A stretch of DNA of 12,273 nucleotides from Pleurotus ostreatus/Saccharomyces cerevisiae fusant (GCA_024196135.1 JAMQCK010001081.1:1-12273), one strand, 5' to 3'. Counted from the stretch's first letter, positions 1-8,886 are shown. Numbers and translations are program-made. The notes: generated by a model from the letters alone, not told the origin.

Positions 1-446
1 TTGAGCGCGTTTGAAGCCTCTGTCCAGCGATTCGCATTCAGTACGCGTTGTGTCTTGTCCCTAAGGTGCTTCTTCCCGGGGGGCATTGTGCTTCAGACGC
101 AGTACGGATGCGAGGGGGAACTGGGGACGCGTCTTGTCACCTTGTTTCCCGATCTAGATATTCCAGCGGTCACAAACTGAGAAACCAACCTCATTTTCTA
201 ATTCATACGGGGTATATGTACAAATCTGTGCGATGGATTGCCTGAATTGGGGCTCTATAATATGCTATGGCATTATTTCGCCTTTTTCACCCAGCTTTAA
301 CCAAATCGGGCGGCGTCACGCTTTGCCACGTGGGGTTCGTTGAACGTGTATGACACCTACCTTATAAGCACTGCACGTGTACCAAAACAAGCATGTAAGT
401 AGATCAATCCATTCTATGAGGGTACCTTCCAGCCCGCTGCGCCCCT
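1..446. other. 3' flank of the ABC transporter, no gene recognised
   Basis: Downstream of the stop codon (449-447, minus strand) the sequence is less GC-biased and has no convincing frame. Part of it must be the 3' untranslated region. A minus-strand AATAAT at 277-272, about 170 nt past the stop, is a weak polyadenylation-signal candidate. CACGTG palindromes lie near 327 and 373. Positions 1-240 could belong to a neighbouring transcript, but nothing identifies one. Confidence 0.5.
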
Positions 447-3400
447 TTACGCTCCAGCAAGCTTTCTCAACATCGCAAACTCCTCCTTGCCCGTCGCCTT
501 GCATAGCGAGTAGAACTTCGACGAGGTATCGCGGAGAAGGGTGGCCGGGCTATAACGAGAGTCAATCAACCGTGTCCTTGTGTACCACCACGCGAAGCGA
601 AGTACTGACCTGTCGAACTCTGCTATACGCCCGTTGTCGAGCAGCATGACCCGGTCGTAATCGATCACCGTCCTCAAGCGATGCGCAATCGTCAGTATCG
701 TGCTGTCGGCGAATTCTCTGCAGCAAGAAGGTCAGCGCTTGGTCCGCAACTCAGAGAAGGACGCCATACTGTCGAATTGTTTTTCCGATGAGCTCGTCGG
801 TGGCATAGTCAACACTGGGCACATCATGTTAGATCTCACGCCTTTCATGTCCAGCTCAGTCATACCTTGCCGTCGCCTGGGAAGAGCCATATCAGTATTG
901 TAAGACTGTTGCCGTAGACAGAACATGACGCACCTCGTCCATGAAAAGCACCTTGGAGCGCTTAAGGATAGCCCGGGCCATACAAAGGAGCTGCTTTTCA
1001 CTGTGAACGAGCGGCTTCAGCGTCCGCTCTTCCCCAAAAGCACAGATGACTTACCCAGTAGAGAAGTTCTCGCCGCCCTCCGAGACAACACCGTCTAGGT
1101 TGCGGAAGACGTTCACGTTGATGTCGCCTGGAATTGGCTCCGATGAATCCTCCGAGGGGATCAAGTGTACGCGGCGAAGGGCTTCGTACTGTTGGTACTG
1201 TTAGGGGCTGTCCGAATCTCGCTCAGAGAAACTCACGATCTCAGCGTCCTCGTATTCCTCGAAGACGTCCAAAGTCGAACGCAAGGTACCGCTCAAGATC
1301 GTCGGATCCTCTGGAAGACAGCTCGTCAGCAATGCATCCTTGGAATGACTTATGCTGCTCACGAGGGATGATTGTCAAGCGACTCCTCAGGTCCGTCAAG
1401 CCGACCTTCGCAATGTCGAGCCCATCGATGAAAATCTTGCCCTGTGTCGCCTCCACGAACCTAAAGAAGCTCAACGCAAGCGTACTCTTCCCGGAGCCCG
1501 TCCGTCCCAGCACCGCAACCTTCTCGCCAGGCTTCACCGAGAAAGTCAACCCATGCAGCACCGGCGGCAGCTCCGGCGCATACTGGATCACCAAGTCCTC
1601 CACGTTGATCTCCCCGCGCTCCGGCCACGCCGCCGGCGGGCGCGGCTCGACGAACTCAGGCGCCTCGCGCTTCAGCTCCGAGTACTCCTTCACGCGCTCG
1701 AGCGCGACCATGCTCTGCTCGAGGCCGACGAAGCGGCGCACCATGAAGAGCAGGTCGCCCGTGATGGAGTTGGCGAAGGCGAGCGCGAAGCCGGCGAACG
1801 CGGCGTCGATGCGCGGCGTGAGCATGACGACGACGGCCGTGACGCCGACGACGGCGGAGGAGAGGAGGTTGAAGCGGACGGAGAGCCAGCGGTTGACGCC
1901 CCACATCCAGTAGTACGGGTTCGCGTTCGTGTCGACGCAGCGGAGCATGTCGCGCATGAACTTGGTCGAGGCGCCGAAGGCGCGGAGGATGGTGACGCCG
2001 GAGATGGTCTCGCCGTAGAGCGAGTACAGGGGGGAGCGCGTCACCGAATCAAGGCGGCGCATGTCGCGGGACGTCTGGCCGTAGACTTTGCCGACTTGGT
2101 AGTAGAAGAACCCGATGACGAGAGCAGCGGCGACGAAGGGAGGACCACCGACCACACTGACCGTGATGATCGTCGTCGCCGTCGACAAGCTGTACATCGC
2201 CGTGCGACCGAAATTGTCCGACAGCGACGAGTCAATGCCCTCAAAGTCCTTTCCGAACCGGTTGAGCACACGTCCGCGGGAGACGGTGTCGTGGAAGCGG
2301 ATGTTGGCGAAGAGGACGGACTCGAGCAGGCGTTTGTAGAGGACGCGGGATGCGTGAATGGAGCCACCGTCTGCAGGATGCGTTAGTCGGGGTCAGAGAA
2401 ATGTAATAAGCGGAGGTACTTACACAAGCTGAACCAACGAAGAGTGGTGACGACGAGACCAGCAAGGGCAACCGCAGCGTAGATGCCGATATAGTACCCG
2501 GCACTCTTGCGCTCGCTCGGCGGTGTCAACTCTTGAGCCGACCAGTACCTCAGCCAGCCATTCTCTGCGACGGGGGAGAGCGCGGACACGACGAAGACGA
2601 AGATGAAGATCGCCCAATACCACTTGTCGCCGCAGGCTTGGAAGTAAGTGAGCCTGATAGGCGGTCAGTATTACCAAAGGACAGGTCGATGCGAGGGTGA
2701 CGCACCAGATATCCTTGCCAATCCTGCCCACAGCGCGCTTCTCCTCCTCGACGAGCTTCCGGGGCGGCTTCCTCGCCTTTGCCGGGGCCGCAGGCGCAGG
2801 TTGCGGCGCCGTCTTCAGCTCCGACGGCCTCACGCCCTGCCCCTCCTCCTCCTCTCCCTCAAAGCCCTCCTCGATCGCCTGCTCCTCCTTCTCGTCTTCT
2901 TCGACCGCGTCCACCGCCTGCACCAGCCCCGCCATCACGCCCGAGCCGCGGAAACCCTCCACATCGCCCGCGTACTTGACGCGCCCGTTGTCCAGCGCAA
3001 CCACGTACTCCGCGCCCTTCCTCTCTTTATCCTTTGCCGAGCCTTTCCCTGCCCCGCCCACGCACAGCTGCACATGGTGGCTCACAAGCACCACCGTCCG
3101 GCCCTCCATCAACGGGCCCCTAAGGCACTTTGCGAACAGATGCTGCGCCGTGTGCGCGTCAACCGCAGACAGAACATCGTCCAATAACAACGTCTCCGCG
3201 CGCGAGTACACCGCGCGGGCGAGGGAAACGCGCGCTTTTTGCCCGCCGGACAGGTTGACGCCGCGCTCGCCGATCTCGGCCGCGTCGCCGTCCTCGAGGA
3301 CGTCGAGGTCGGCGGTGAGGGCGCAAGCGTCGAGGACGGCGGTGTAGCGGGCTTCGTCGTAGGGGAGGCTGAAGAGGATGTTGTCTAGGTAGGGTTGTTA

Positions 3401-6400
3401 GTGATTGTAAAAGGCGGTGGAAGAGGTGGGGAGGTAGAACAAGGTTGACACACCCTTGATGGAGGCATTCCGGAGCCAAGCGGCCTGTGGCACGTACGCG
3501 CACACGCCGGGGACGATCCAGGATTCGGGCGCGATGAAGCCCTTCTACTTGTGAGTCAGCACATCACCTCTCCCATCTCATAAAACGCATCCCCCTACTC
3601 ACCTCCTCCGCCTCCCGCGCAAACACCGCCAGCGCATCCGGCGGCGAGCGCGGGCACGACAGCTGGCCCGCCAACACGTCCGCCTCGCCCAGCAATCCTA
3701 ACAACAGCAGCGTCTTCCCGCTCCCGAGCTTCCCGCACACGAGCGAGAGTGCGCCCGGGGGGAAGGAGAGCGTGAGGTCCTGGAGGATGAAGGAGGGGCG
3801 AGGGGTCGAAAGGCCAGGGAGGGTGGTGGAGGTCGTCGAGGCTTCCAGACCAGTCGAGGTGGAGCTCGACACCTCGTTGGCAGCTTCCAAGCCTGACGCG
3901 CCAACAGCGGTCGACCCGCTCGTCGACGGCGCCGGCGTACCCGCGCGCGCGGGCGTCGCACCGCCGATACCGACGAGAGGCGTCCCGGAGGCGCGCTCCT
4001 GCGGCCAGGTGAGCGTGCACGAGCGGAGTTCGATGGGCGTGGGCTCGGCGGGGAGGGCAGAGGCTAGGAAAGGCATGTCAGCTGTTGTTCTTTTCGCGTG
4101 AGCTTCCTATCAGTGCTCTGGGCTTCGTCTCGTTCACCCTTCAACGAGCCACCCGAACCACCTCGACTAGCCAAGCCACGAAAAACACTCACCACCACCC
4201 ACGCCCAACCCCTCCAACTTCTTCACTTCGGCGGCGCCCAGGTACTTCTCAATCCGGCGCAGCGAGACGAGCGACTGGAGCATGTTGATGAACGTCTCGG
4301 GGAGCGCGTTGAGCGCGAACTTCATCTCGGTGAATACTGAGGAGAGGGTGCGTTAGCTGGGTGCCCTAGTACACAGACCCGTCCTCATACGGAGGCCGAC
4401 AGCCCGTCTTCGTTCCGAGATCGACAGCCCGTCTTCGTTCCGAGACCGACAAGCCGTCCTCATTCCGAGACCGACAGCCCATCTTCGTTCCGAGACCGAC
4501 AAGCCTTCCTCGTTCTGCGACCGACAAGCCATCCTCATTCCGAGACCGACAAGCCATCCTCAGGCCCAGAAGCACAGACGAGCTACTGGTGGACGAGCGC
4601 CGCCTCATATGGGAGCCGAACATGGAGATGCTACGCACCCATAATACTCGTAAACGCCGTCGCCGGGCCCAGCGGCTGCCCCCGCAGCACTGCGTAGTGC
4701 CAGAAGGCCACCAGCGTGACGAGGATCGGCGAGCCGTTCCAGATCGCGTTCCAGAGGGTCTGGTAGGGAATGGGGAATTAGTTAAGCGTGTTTTCTCACT
4801 TCGTTCGGGGCGTATTGAGTGAATAGAGGAAGAGGGGGTGGGGGGATGGAAGAGGGAGGAGGGAGGAGGGAGGGGGGCGGCCGGAGCGACAAGGCGGCGG
4901 GATAAGGGTGGGCGAGAAGGTGGCGCAAGTGAGGAAAAGAGGGGAGGAATACATGGAACGGGGAAGGGGATAAGGTTGCACGACAAAGTGGGCGATTACT
5001 TACCTCAATCACGTAGTTCATCCTCTGATACTTGAGCTCCTTCTCCCGAACGCGCAGCACGCGCGCCTCGAAGGAGCGCTCCCAGGCCATGAACTGTGGG
5101 AAAGGGGTCAGCGTGCAATGCCCATCCGCAGGGGGAAACCAAGCGTTGGGAGTCGAGAATCGTAACACCCACCTTCAGCATCCGAATCGCCCCCAGCACC
5201 TCGTTCATGAGCGCGACGCGCTCGTCGCGCGCGCGCATCAGGTTGTCCTGCGCGGAGACGACGATCTTGCCCGCGAAGTGGTTCATCGGCAGGAACGCGA
5301 GCGTCGCCGCGAGGCCGACGAAGCACGACGGCCCGAGGAGGTCGTAGCTGCGGTTGGGTTGATTGTGGCGAGAAAGGCGATGGGTGGCGAGAAAGGCAAT
5401 CGGTGGCGAGAAAGGCAATCGGTGAGTACAATATAGAAGTTCCAAGGGGCAGTACTCACAGGAACCAGGAGCCGATGACGATCTCGATGGGGGAGTCTGG
5501 TGGAAGGGGAAATGGTTAGCACTCGTATTGAGCTTCTCTTGGCATTCGTGTTGATCTCCTCTCCCCCCTTCAACCCCTCTTTCCCCCTCAACCCCTCTTT
5601 CGCCCTCACTGATCGCCCCTCCCCCCTCAAACCTCCGTCCCCCCTTCCCTTACTTTCCACCTCCGTCCCCCCTCAAACCACCCTCAAACCACCCCACCCA
5701 AAACCCTCACCCACTCACCGATCAATCTAAACAAATGATCCACTCACCTATCAAACTAAACAAATGCCACGCGAACTCGCTCACGCGGTCCACGTCCGTC
5801 GTCATGAGCGTCATCACCTGCGCGCGCGACGAGAAGTCGTCGTCTTCGGGGGTGGGGGTGGGGTCTTCTTTGTCGTCGGTTTTGGAGGAGTGGGAGGAGG
5901 AAGGATCCTTCGTCGCCTTGGAGTCTGGAAGGGGGACTGTGAGCTTGAGGTCAATGGATAACGGGCGATGGGGAGGAGGGGAGATGGAAAGGGGAGGCGA
6001 GAGGAGGGGAGGCCACGAGGATGCAAGGGGGCAGGAGGAGGGGGCAAGAAAGGGGCGAGAGGAAAGGGGTGGAAAGGGGACAGGAGGAGGGGAGGGTGAG
6101 CGTGAGGGAAGTAAGATAGGGAAAGAGGTTCGCGGACGGACATACCTTTCGCCTCCCCCTCCTTCTTCTCCGCCCCGCCACCCCCCGCGACGTCCTTCCT
6201 GACCAGCGTCTTCGCGAAGAGGACGCTGTTGAGCTGTTCCTTGATGCGCACCTGGATGACCGTCGTCGAGATGGACCAGAGCTGCGCGGTGACTGTGAAG
6301 CGTAAGCTTCAATGTCCAGACCACAATCAGAAAAACTCACTCATGTAGGTGACCGCCTTGCTCGCGAACAGGCCCGCGCACCACACCCAGCCCCAGCGCG

Positions 6401-8886
6401 CGTCGCCCGTGCGCGGCGCGAGGGCGAGGGCGGAGGTGAGCCAGGCGGATGCCAGAGTTTGGGTACTGGCCGTATCGGAGGCGAGGGCGTACGTGCTCAT
6501 ACCGGTACCCTCGATAGCGGTGGTGGCGTCAAAGCCGGACGAAGCGTTGACGACCGTGGTGAAGAGGTTCGAGGTAGTGAAGAGGTCGGACGCATTGGCG
6601 TACACCGGCGCGAACGAGTCGTAGGGCGTCCAGGTGAAGGGCTTCGGCCCTGCCGCCATTGCGGCGGTTGCGACCTCGACGGTGGCGTTGCCCACGAGCT
6701 CCATCGTCGCATTAGCGACTTCAAATAACCCCGCCATCGCATCCGCCGCCCGCTCCTGGTCCTCGAGCCACTTGACGAGGCCCCTCGTCATCCACGCCGG
6801 CACATAGAACAACCCGGCGGAGCCGGCAGCAAGCGCCGCCTCGAGCGCGAGCGCGCCGCCGTTCGCGCGGAGGACGGCGCGCGCGAGGCGGAGGCCGGGG
6901 ATGTTTAACAAGGAGCTCAACTGCGACAGATGTGGTCAGTAATGGGAGCGAGGGGGGGTGGGGCGGTTAGCGGTGGGGAGGGAGCGGGTGAAGATAGGAA
7001 CGCACCTTGAACCACGAACAGATCCTACTGAGCAGGCCAGGGGCGTCGGTGGCCGACTTGGACCTCCTAGCCAGCTCCGCGCGCATCTTGCTGTAGTTGT
7101 ACGTCGCCCTCATATCGGCGGGCAAAATCGGGAGGTCCGCGATATCAAACGTGGACTCCTCATCGAGCGTGTTGTACCCGCGCCACACGACCGGCGTCGT
7201 GTAGCTGAACAGTAGTGTCGACCACAGCGAGGCGGTGCGCACGGCGGCGACGTTGGGGGCGGGTTCCGCGCTGGACTTCTTCAAGGCGACGGATGTTGGA
7301 AGGAGCGGCGTCCTCTCTGTCGAGGGCTCAACGGAGGACTCGATAGCAGGCGTCTCCGCCCCTTCTGCGTCTGGTAAGAAAACATGGTAAGCGGACCTGG
7401 ACGAAGGAGGTAGCGAAGGACGACGAAGGAGGTAGCGAAGGAAGACGGAGGATAGAGGGGGGGATACCAACCTTGCACGAGCCCAGCAACTTTGTCGTCG
7501 TATATTTGAGTAAGAGGTAGGTACAGCTCAGGCCCCATCGGCACGCCCATGATCAGGGCCGTCGCCACGCCCAGGAGAACCAAGTGCGCGAGGAAGGCGG
7601 GGTCGTCGGAGGGGCCTGGGAGGGGGGGGGGGGGGGTTAGCTTTTTGTTAAGAGTGAAGGGAGTGTGATATTGGTTAGGGGGATTAGCTTGTTGAGGGGG
7701 CGAGCAGGGGGTGTGAGGAGGGGGGAAGGGAGGGAAGGGAGGGAAGGGGAGGGGAGGGGAGGGAAGGGAAGGGGAGGGGAGGGAAGGGGAGGGGAGGGGA
7801 GGGAAGGGGAGGGGAGGGGAGGGAAGGGAAGGGAGGGAACGGAGGGAACGGAGGGAACGGAGGGAAGGAGGGGTTAGCGTTTAGACATTGATGGGGGGGT
7901 TAATGATGTGGTAGGAAGACAGCTTATTGTTAGAGGTGGAGGGGATAGGAAGAGGGCGAGGAAGCTTACCCGCGCCCGCGCCTTCGCCGAAGCCGGAACC
8001 TATAGAAATGGTCAATATCCTATAGGACTATGCATGGAGGAAGAGTCGCGAGTCGAAGGAAGAGTCGCGAGTCGATGGGCCGAAGAGCGTCGCGAGTCGA
8101 AAGAGCAAAAAGCGTCGCGAGTCGATGGGCCGAAGAGGGGACGAGAACGCACCATACGACGGTATGAGAGCGACCGCCGCACCAAGCAAAGACGCGGGTA
8201 TGCCGACGCCGCACTGGTGCAGGACGACGTGCTCGTGGAGGGCGATGCGGTCGAGCCAGGGCGCTTTCTCTATCTTCTCCGTTGACGAGTGGATAGTCGG
8301 TTCGTTCGGTGAAGGACCCTTCGAGCGCGCGAGGGCGATGAACGACAGAACCAAGAGGTAGAGGGCGACGAGGCCATTCAACAAATGTGTCACGGCGTTC
8401 CTCGCAACACCCCCTCCGCCACTACCAGCGTCCGCACTCACAAGCGCCGCAGTAAACGCCCCCACGTCCACCGCCACCGCGCCGGCGAGGAGGGCAGCGA
8501 TCAGCAAGTGCGTCGCGCGCGTGCGGCGCCAGAAGGCGGGTTCGCGGACGGGGAAGCCTTCGAGGATGTCCGCGGGGGTGGTGACCGCGAAGGGGGAGGG
8601 TGGGGTGGTGGTGTCTGTGAAGAAGTCTCAGCGAAGGGATATGGAGGGCGTGGAGGTGGGTAAGGTATTGGGGTGCGAGAAGGGGTGTTGGAGGGAGGGA
8701 AGAGGGAAGGGTGAGGGGAGGGGAAGGGACAGACGGGGGAGCCGCAGAAACACGACACGCACCTTCCCCATACTCCTCCGGGATCGGGATGCCCTTGGGG
8801 TCGGGTTGCGTGGGCCGGAACAGGGCGCCGCTGAAGAGGACCACGCCGACGAGGGCGGCGGAGGCGGCGAGGTCGAAGGTGGGCAT
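447..8886 (-). CDS. ABCC/MRP-type ABC transporter, 25 exons, 1,868 aa
   Basis: ATP-driven exporter of the ABCC (multidrug-resistance-associated) subfamily. Exons by my manual reading, in transcript order: 8886-8763, 8614-8153, 7999-7970, 7615-7472, 7370-7006, 6920-6341, 6292-6146, 5924-5748, 5496-5460, 5347-5173, 5093-5004, 4759-4639, 4336-4193, 4063-3603, 3544-3454, 3384-2706, 2653-2424, 2370-1363, 1310-1237, 1188-1055, 1000-934, 876-866, 814-770, 717-610, 549-447. They total 5,607 nt with no in-frame stop. TMD0 is about residues 7-235, L0 about 254-375, and TMD1 about 395-850. NBD1 has Walker A GKLGSGKT (976-983), LSGGQ (1094-1098), Walker B ending D1118-D1119 and a His-loop near 1152. TMD2 is about 1280-1600. 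NBD2 has GRTGSGKST (1641-1649), Q-loop Q1689, FSTGEKQ (from 1755), catalytic E1780 and H1811. The start has A at -3 and begins a membrane segment. Fungal relatives (Ycf1, Bpt1, Ybt1, Vmr1) are vacuolar and about 1,500-1,660 aa; this one is longer because of loop inserts. NBD2 wording resembles the Ybt1/Vmr1 group, but the exact orthologue is uncertain. Confidence 0.95.
866..876 (-). other. 11-nt microexon (exon 22) of the ABC transporter
   Basis: Exon 21 ends at 934 with the Walker B codons for MDE, and exon 23 starts at 814 inside the codon before VDYATDEL. The residues expected between them, ATAS, are found only in an 11-nt segment flanked by AG on its 5' side and GT on its 3' side. Joining GCGACGGCAAG to the T at 814 gives A-T-A-S-V-D, the D-loop that follows the catalytic glutamate in ABCC NBD2. 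The flanking introns are 57 nt (877-933) and 51 nt (815-865); the second has a CTAAC branch-like site. Skipping it would remove the D-loop and shift the frame. Confidence 0.88.
4380..4562. repeat. 25-bp minisatellite, about 7.3 copies, in intron 12
   Basis: Seven 25-bp units start at 4380, 4405, 4430, 4455, 4480, 4505 and 4530, with a partial unit from 4555. Most share TTCCGAGACCGACAAGCC or close variants; units differ at a few positions, and the first is the most diverged. The array lies inside intron 12 (4337-4638, 302 nt) and explains its unusual length. Because 25 is not a multiple of three, copy-number change would be tolerated only in non-coding sequence. Confidence 0.95.
4810..4975. 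repeat. Purine-rich low-complexity tract in intron 11
   Basis: Intron 11 (4760-5003, 244 nt) is dominated by GGGAGGA-type purine sequence on the plus strand. Exons 11 and 12 on either side encode conserved TMD1 residues, which fixes the intron limits. No coding or RNA feature is seen inside. Confidence 0.75.
5365..5421. repeat. 19-bp tandem repeat, three copies, in intron 9
   Basis: Three contiguous 19-bp units at 5365-5383, 5384-5402 and 5403-5421, each beginning GTGGCGAGAAAGGC. Units 2 and 3 are identical and unit 1 differs at a few positions near its end. The array makes up half of the 112-nt intron 9 (5348-5459). Confidence 0.93.
5497..5708. repeat. Pyrimidine-rich low-complexity tract in intron 8
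   Basis: Most of intron 8 downstream of the duplicated donor is C/T-rich on the plus strand, with repeated CCCCTCAAACC-like segments, so the transcript strand is G-rich. This is the opposite polarity to introns 3, 7 and 11. G-runs in the pre-mRNA between about 5630 and 5708 make an RNA quadruplex possible. No gene is seen here. Confidence 0.7.
5709..5766 (-). repeat. 29-bp tandem duplication spanning the exon 8 donor site
   Basis: Transcript-sense copies at 5766-5738 and 5737-5709 begin CATTTGTTTAG and contain GGTGAGTGG; they differ at about three positions. Copy 1 spans the last codons of exon 8 and its GTGAGT donor (exon end 5748). Copy 2 carries a second GGTGAGT donor 29 nt downstream. 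Using the second donor would read through an in-frame TGA, so the first is the productive site. Confidence 0.88.
5925..6145. repeat. Purine-rich low-complexity tract filling intron 7
   Basis: The 221-nt intron 7 is mostly G and A on the plus strand (clearest from about 5965 to 6115), without one fixed repeat unit. The surrounding exons encode the cytoplasmic Ser/Asp/Lys-rich insert of TMD1. Long open frames across it in either direction come only from the biased composition and have no recognisable protein features. Confidence 0.75.
7400..7443. repeat. 22-bp direct repeat, two copies, in intron 4
   Basis: Two adjacent 22-bp copies (7400-7421 and 7422-7443) share the core GACGAAGGAGGTAGCGAAGG and differ only at the last base. 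They lie within the 101-nt intron 4 (7371-7471), between donor and acceptor, and supply nearly half its length. Confidence 0.92.
7622..7636. repeat. G15 homopolymer next to the intron 3 acceptor
   Basis: Fifteen consecutive G on the plus strand. In the transcript this is a C15 tract that starts immediately after a GCTAAC branch-like motif and is followed by TCCCAG, the acceptor of exon 4. It therefore is the polypyrimidine tract of this intron. Homopolymers of this length are prone to slippage and to sequencing length errors. Confidence 0.9.
7716..7873. repeat. Polypurine (GGGGA/GGGAA) satellite in intron 3
   Basis: About 158 bp of almost pure G and A on the plus strand, built from GGGGA and GGGAA units. 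A higher-order unit of roughly 20 bp recurs, and there is a GGAAC-bearing variant near 7837-7860. It lies within intron 3 (7616-7969), so the transcript carries the pyrimidine strand and the template carries the G-rich strand. Four or more closely spaced G3-G4 runs make it a G-quadruplex or triplex candidate. Confidence 0.93.
7970..7999 (-). other. 30-nt glycine-rich mini-exon (exon 3)
   Basis: This short exon lies between a 153-nt and a 354-nt intron and encodes a Gly/Ala-rich stretch (SGFGEGAGA) in a TMD0 loop, before the membrane segment of exon 4. Both flanking introns interrupt a codon after its first base, so the exon is symmetric and could be skipped without changing frame. The acceptor is TTCTATAG and the donor GTAAGC. 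It is less certain than the other exons because no conserved motif anchors it. Confidence 0.7.
8046..8125. repeat. Direct repeats in intron 2 (TCGCGAGTCGA core, four copies)
   Basis: The 11-bp core TCGCGAGTCGA occurs at 8046-8056, 8065-8075, 8090-8100 and 8115-8125, with partly shared flanks (ATGGGCCGAAGAG after the second and fourth). All copies lie inside intron 2 (8000-8152), between its donor and its branch/acceptor region, and account for much of its 153-nt length. The core contains the palindrome TCGCGA. Confidence 0.9.

Noticed and set aside
1241..2269. A stand-alone 342-codon minus-strand gene ending after the NBD2 Q-loop
   Set aside because: Its last 37 codons are read through intron 18. 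Splicing 1362-1311 restores [15 protein letters not shown] and continues the transporter, so there is no truncation or frameshift.
1134..2386. Long open frames of 259 and 344 codons on the plus strand
   Set aside because: They lie antisense to exon 18 and neighbouring exons, whose minus-strand translation carries conserved ABC motifs. Their Arg/Ala/Asp-rich sequences have no domain and reflect GC-rich codon bias.
4380..4562. Possible CRISPR array
   Set aside because: The period is 25 bp in total, with no separate variable spacers, and it lies in an intron of a eukaryotic gene. It is a minisatellite.
7665..7877. 70-codon frame with Gly-Arg-Glu-Gly repeats
   Set aside because: It is the GGGGA/GGGAA satellite of intron 3 read in one frame, on the strand opposite to the gene.
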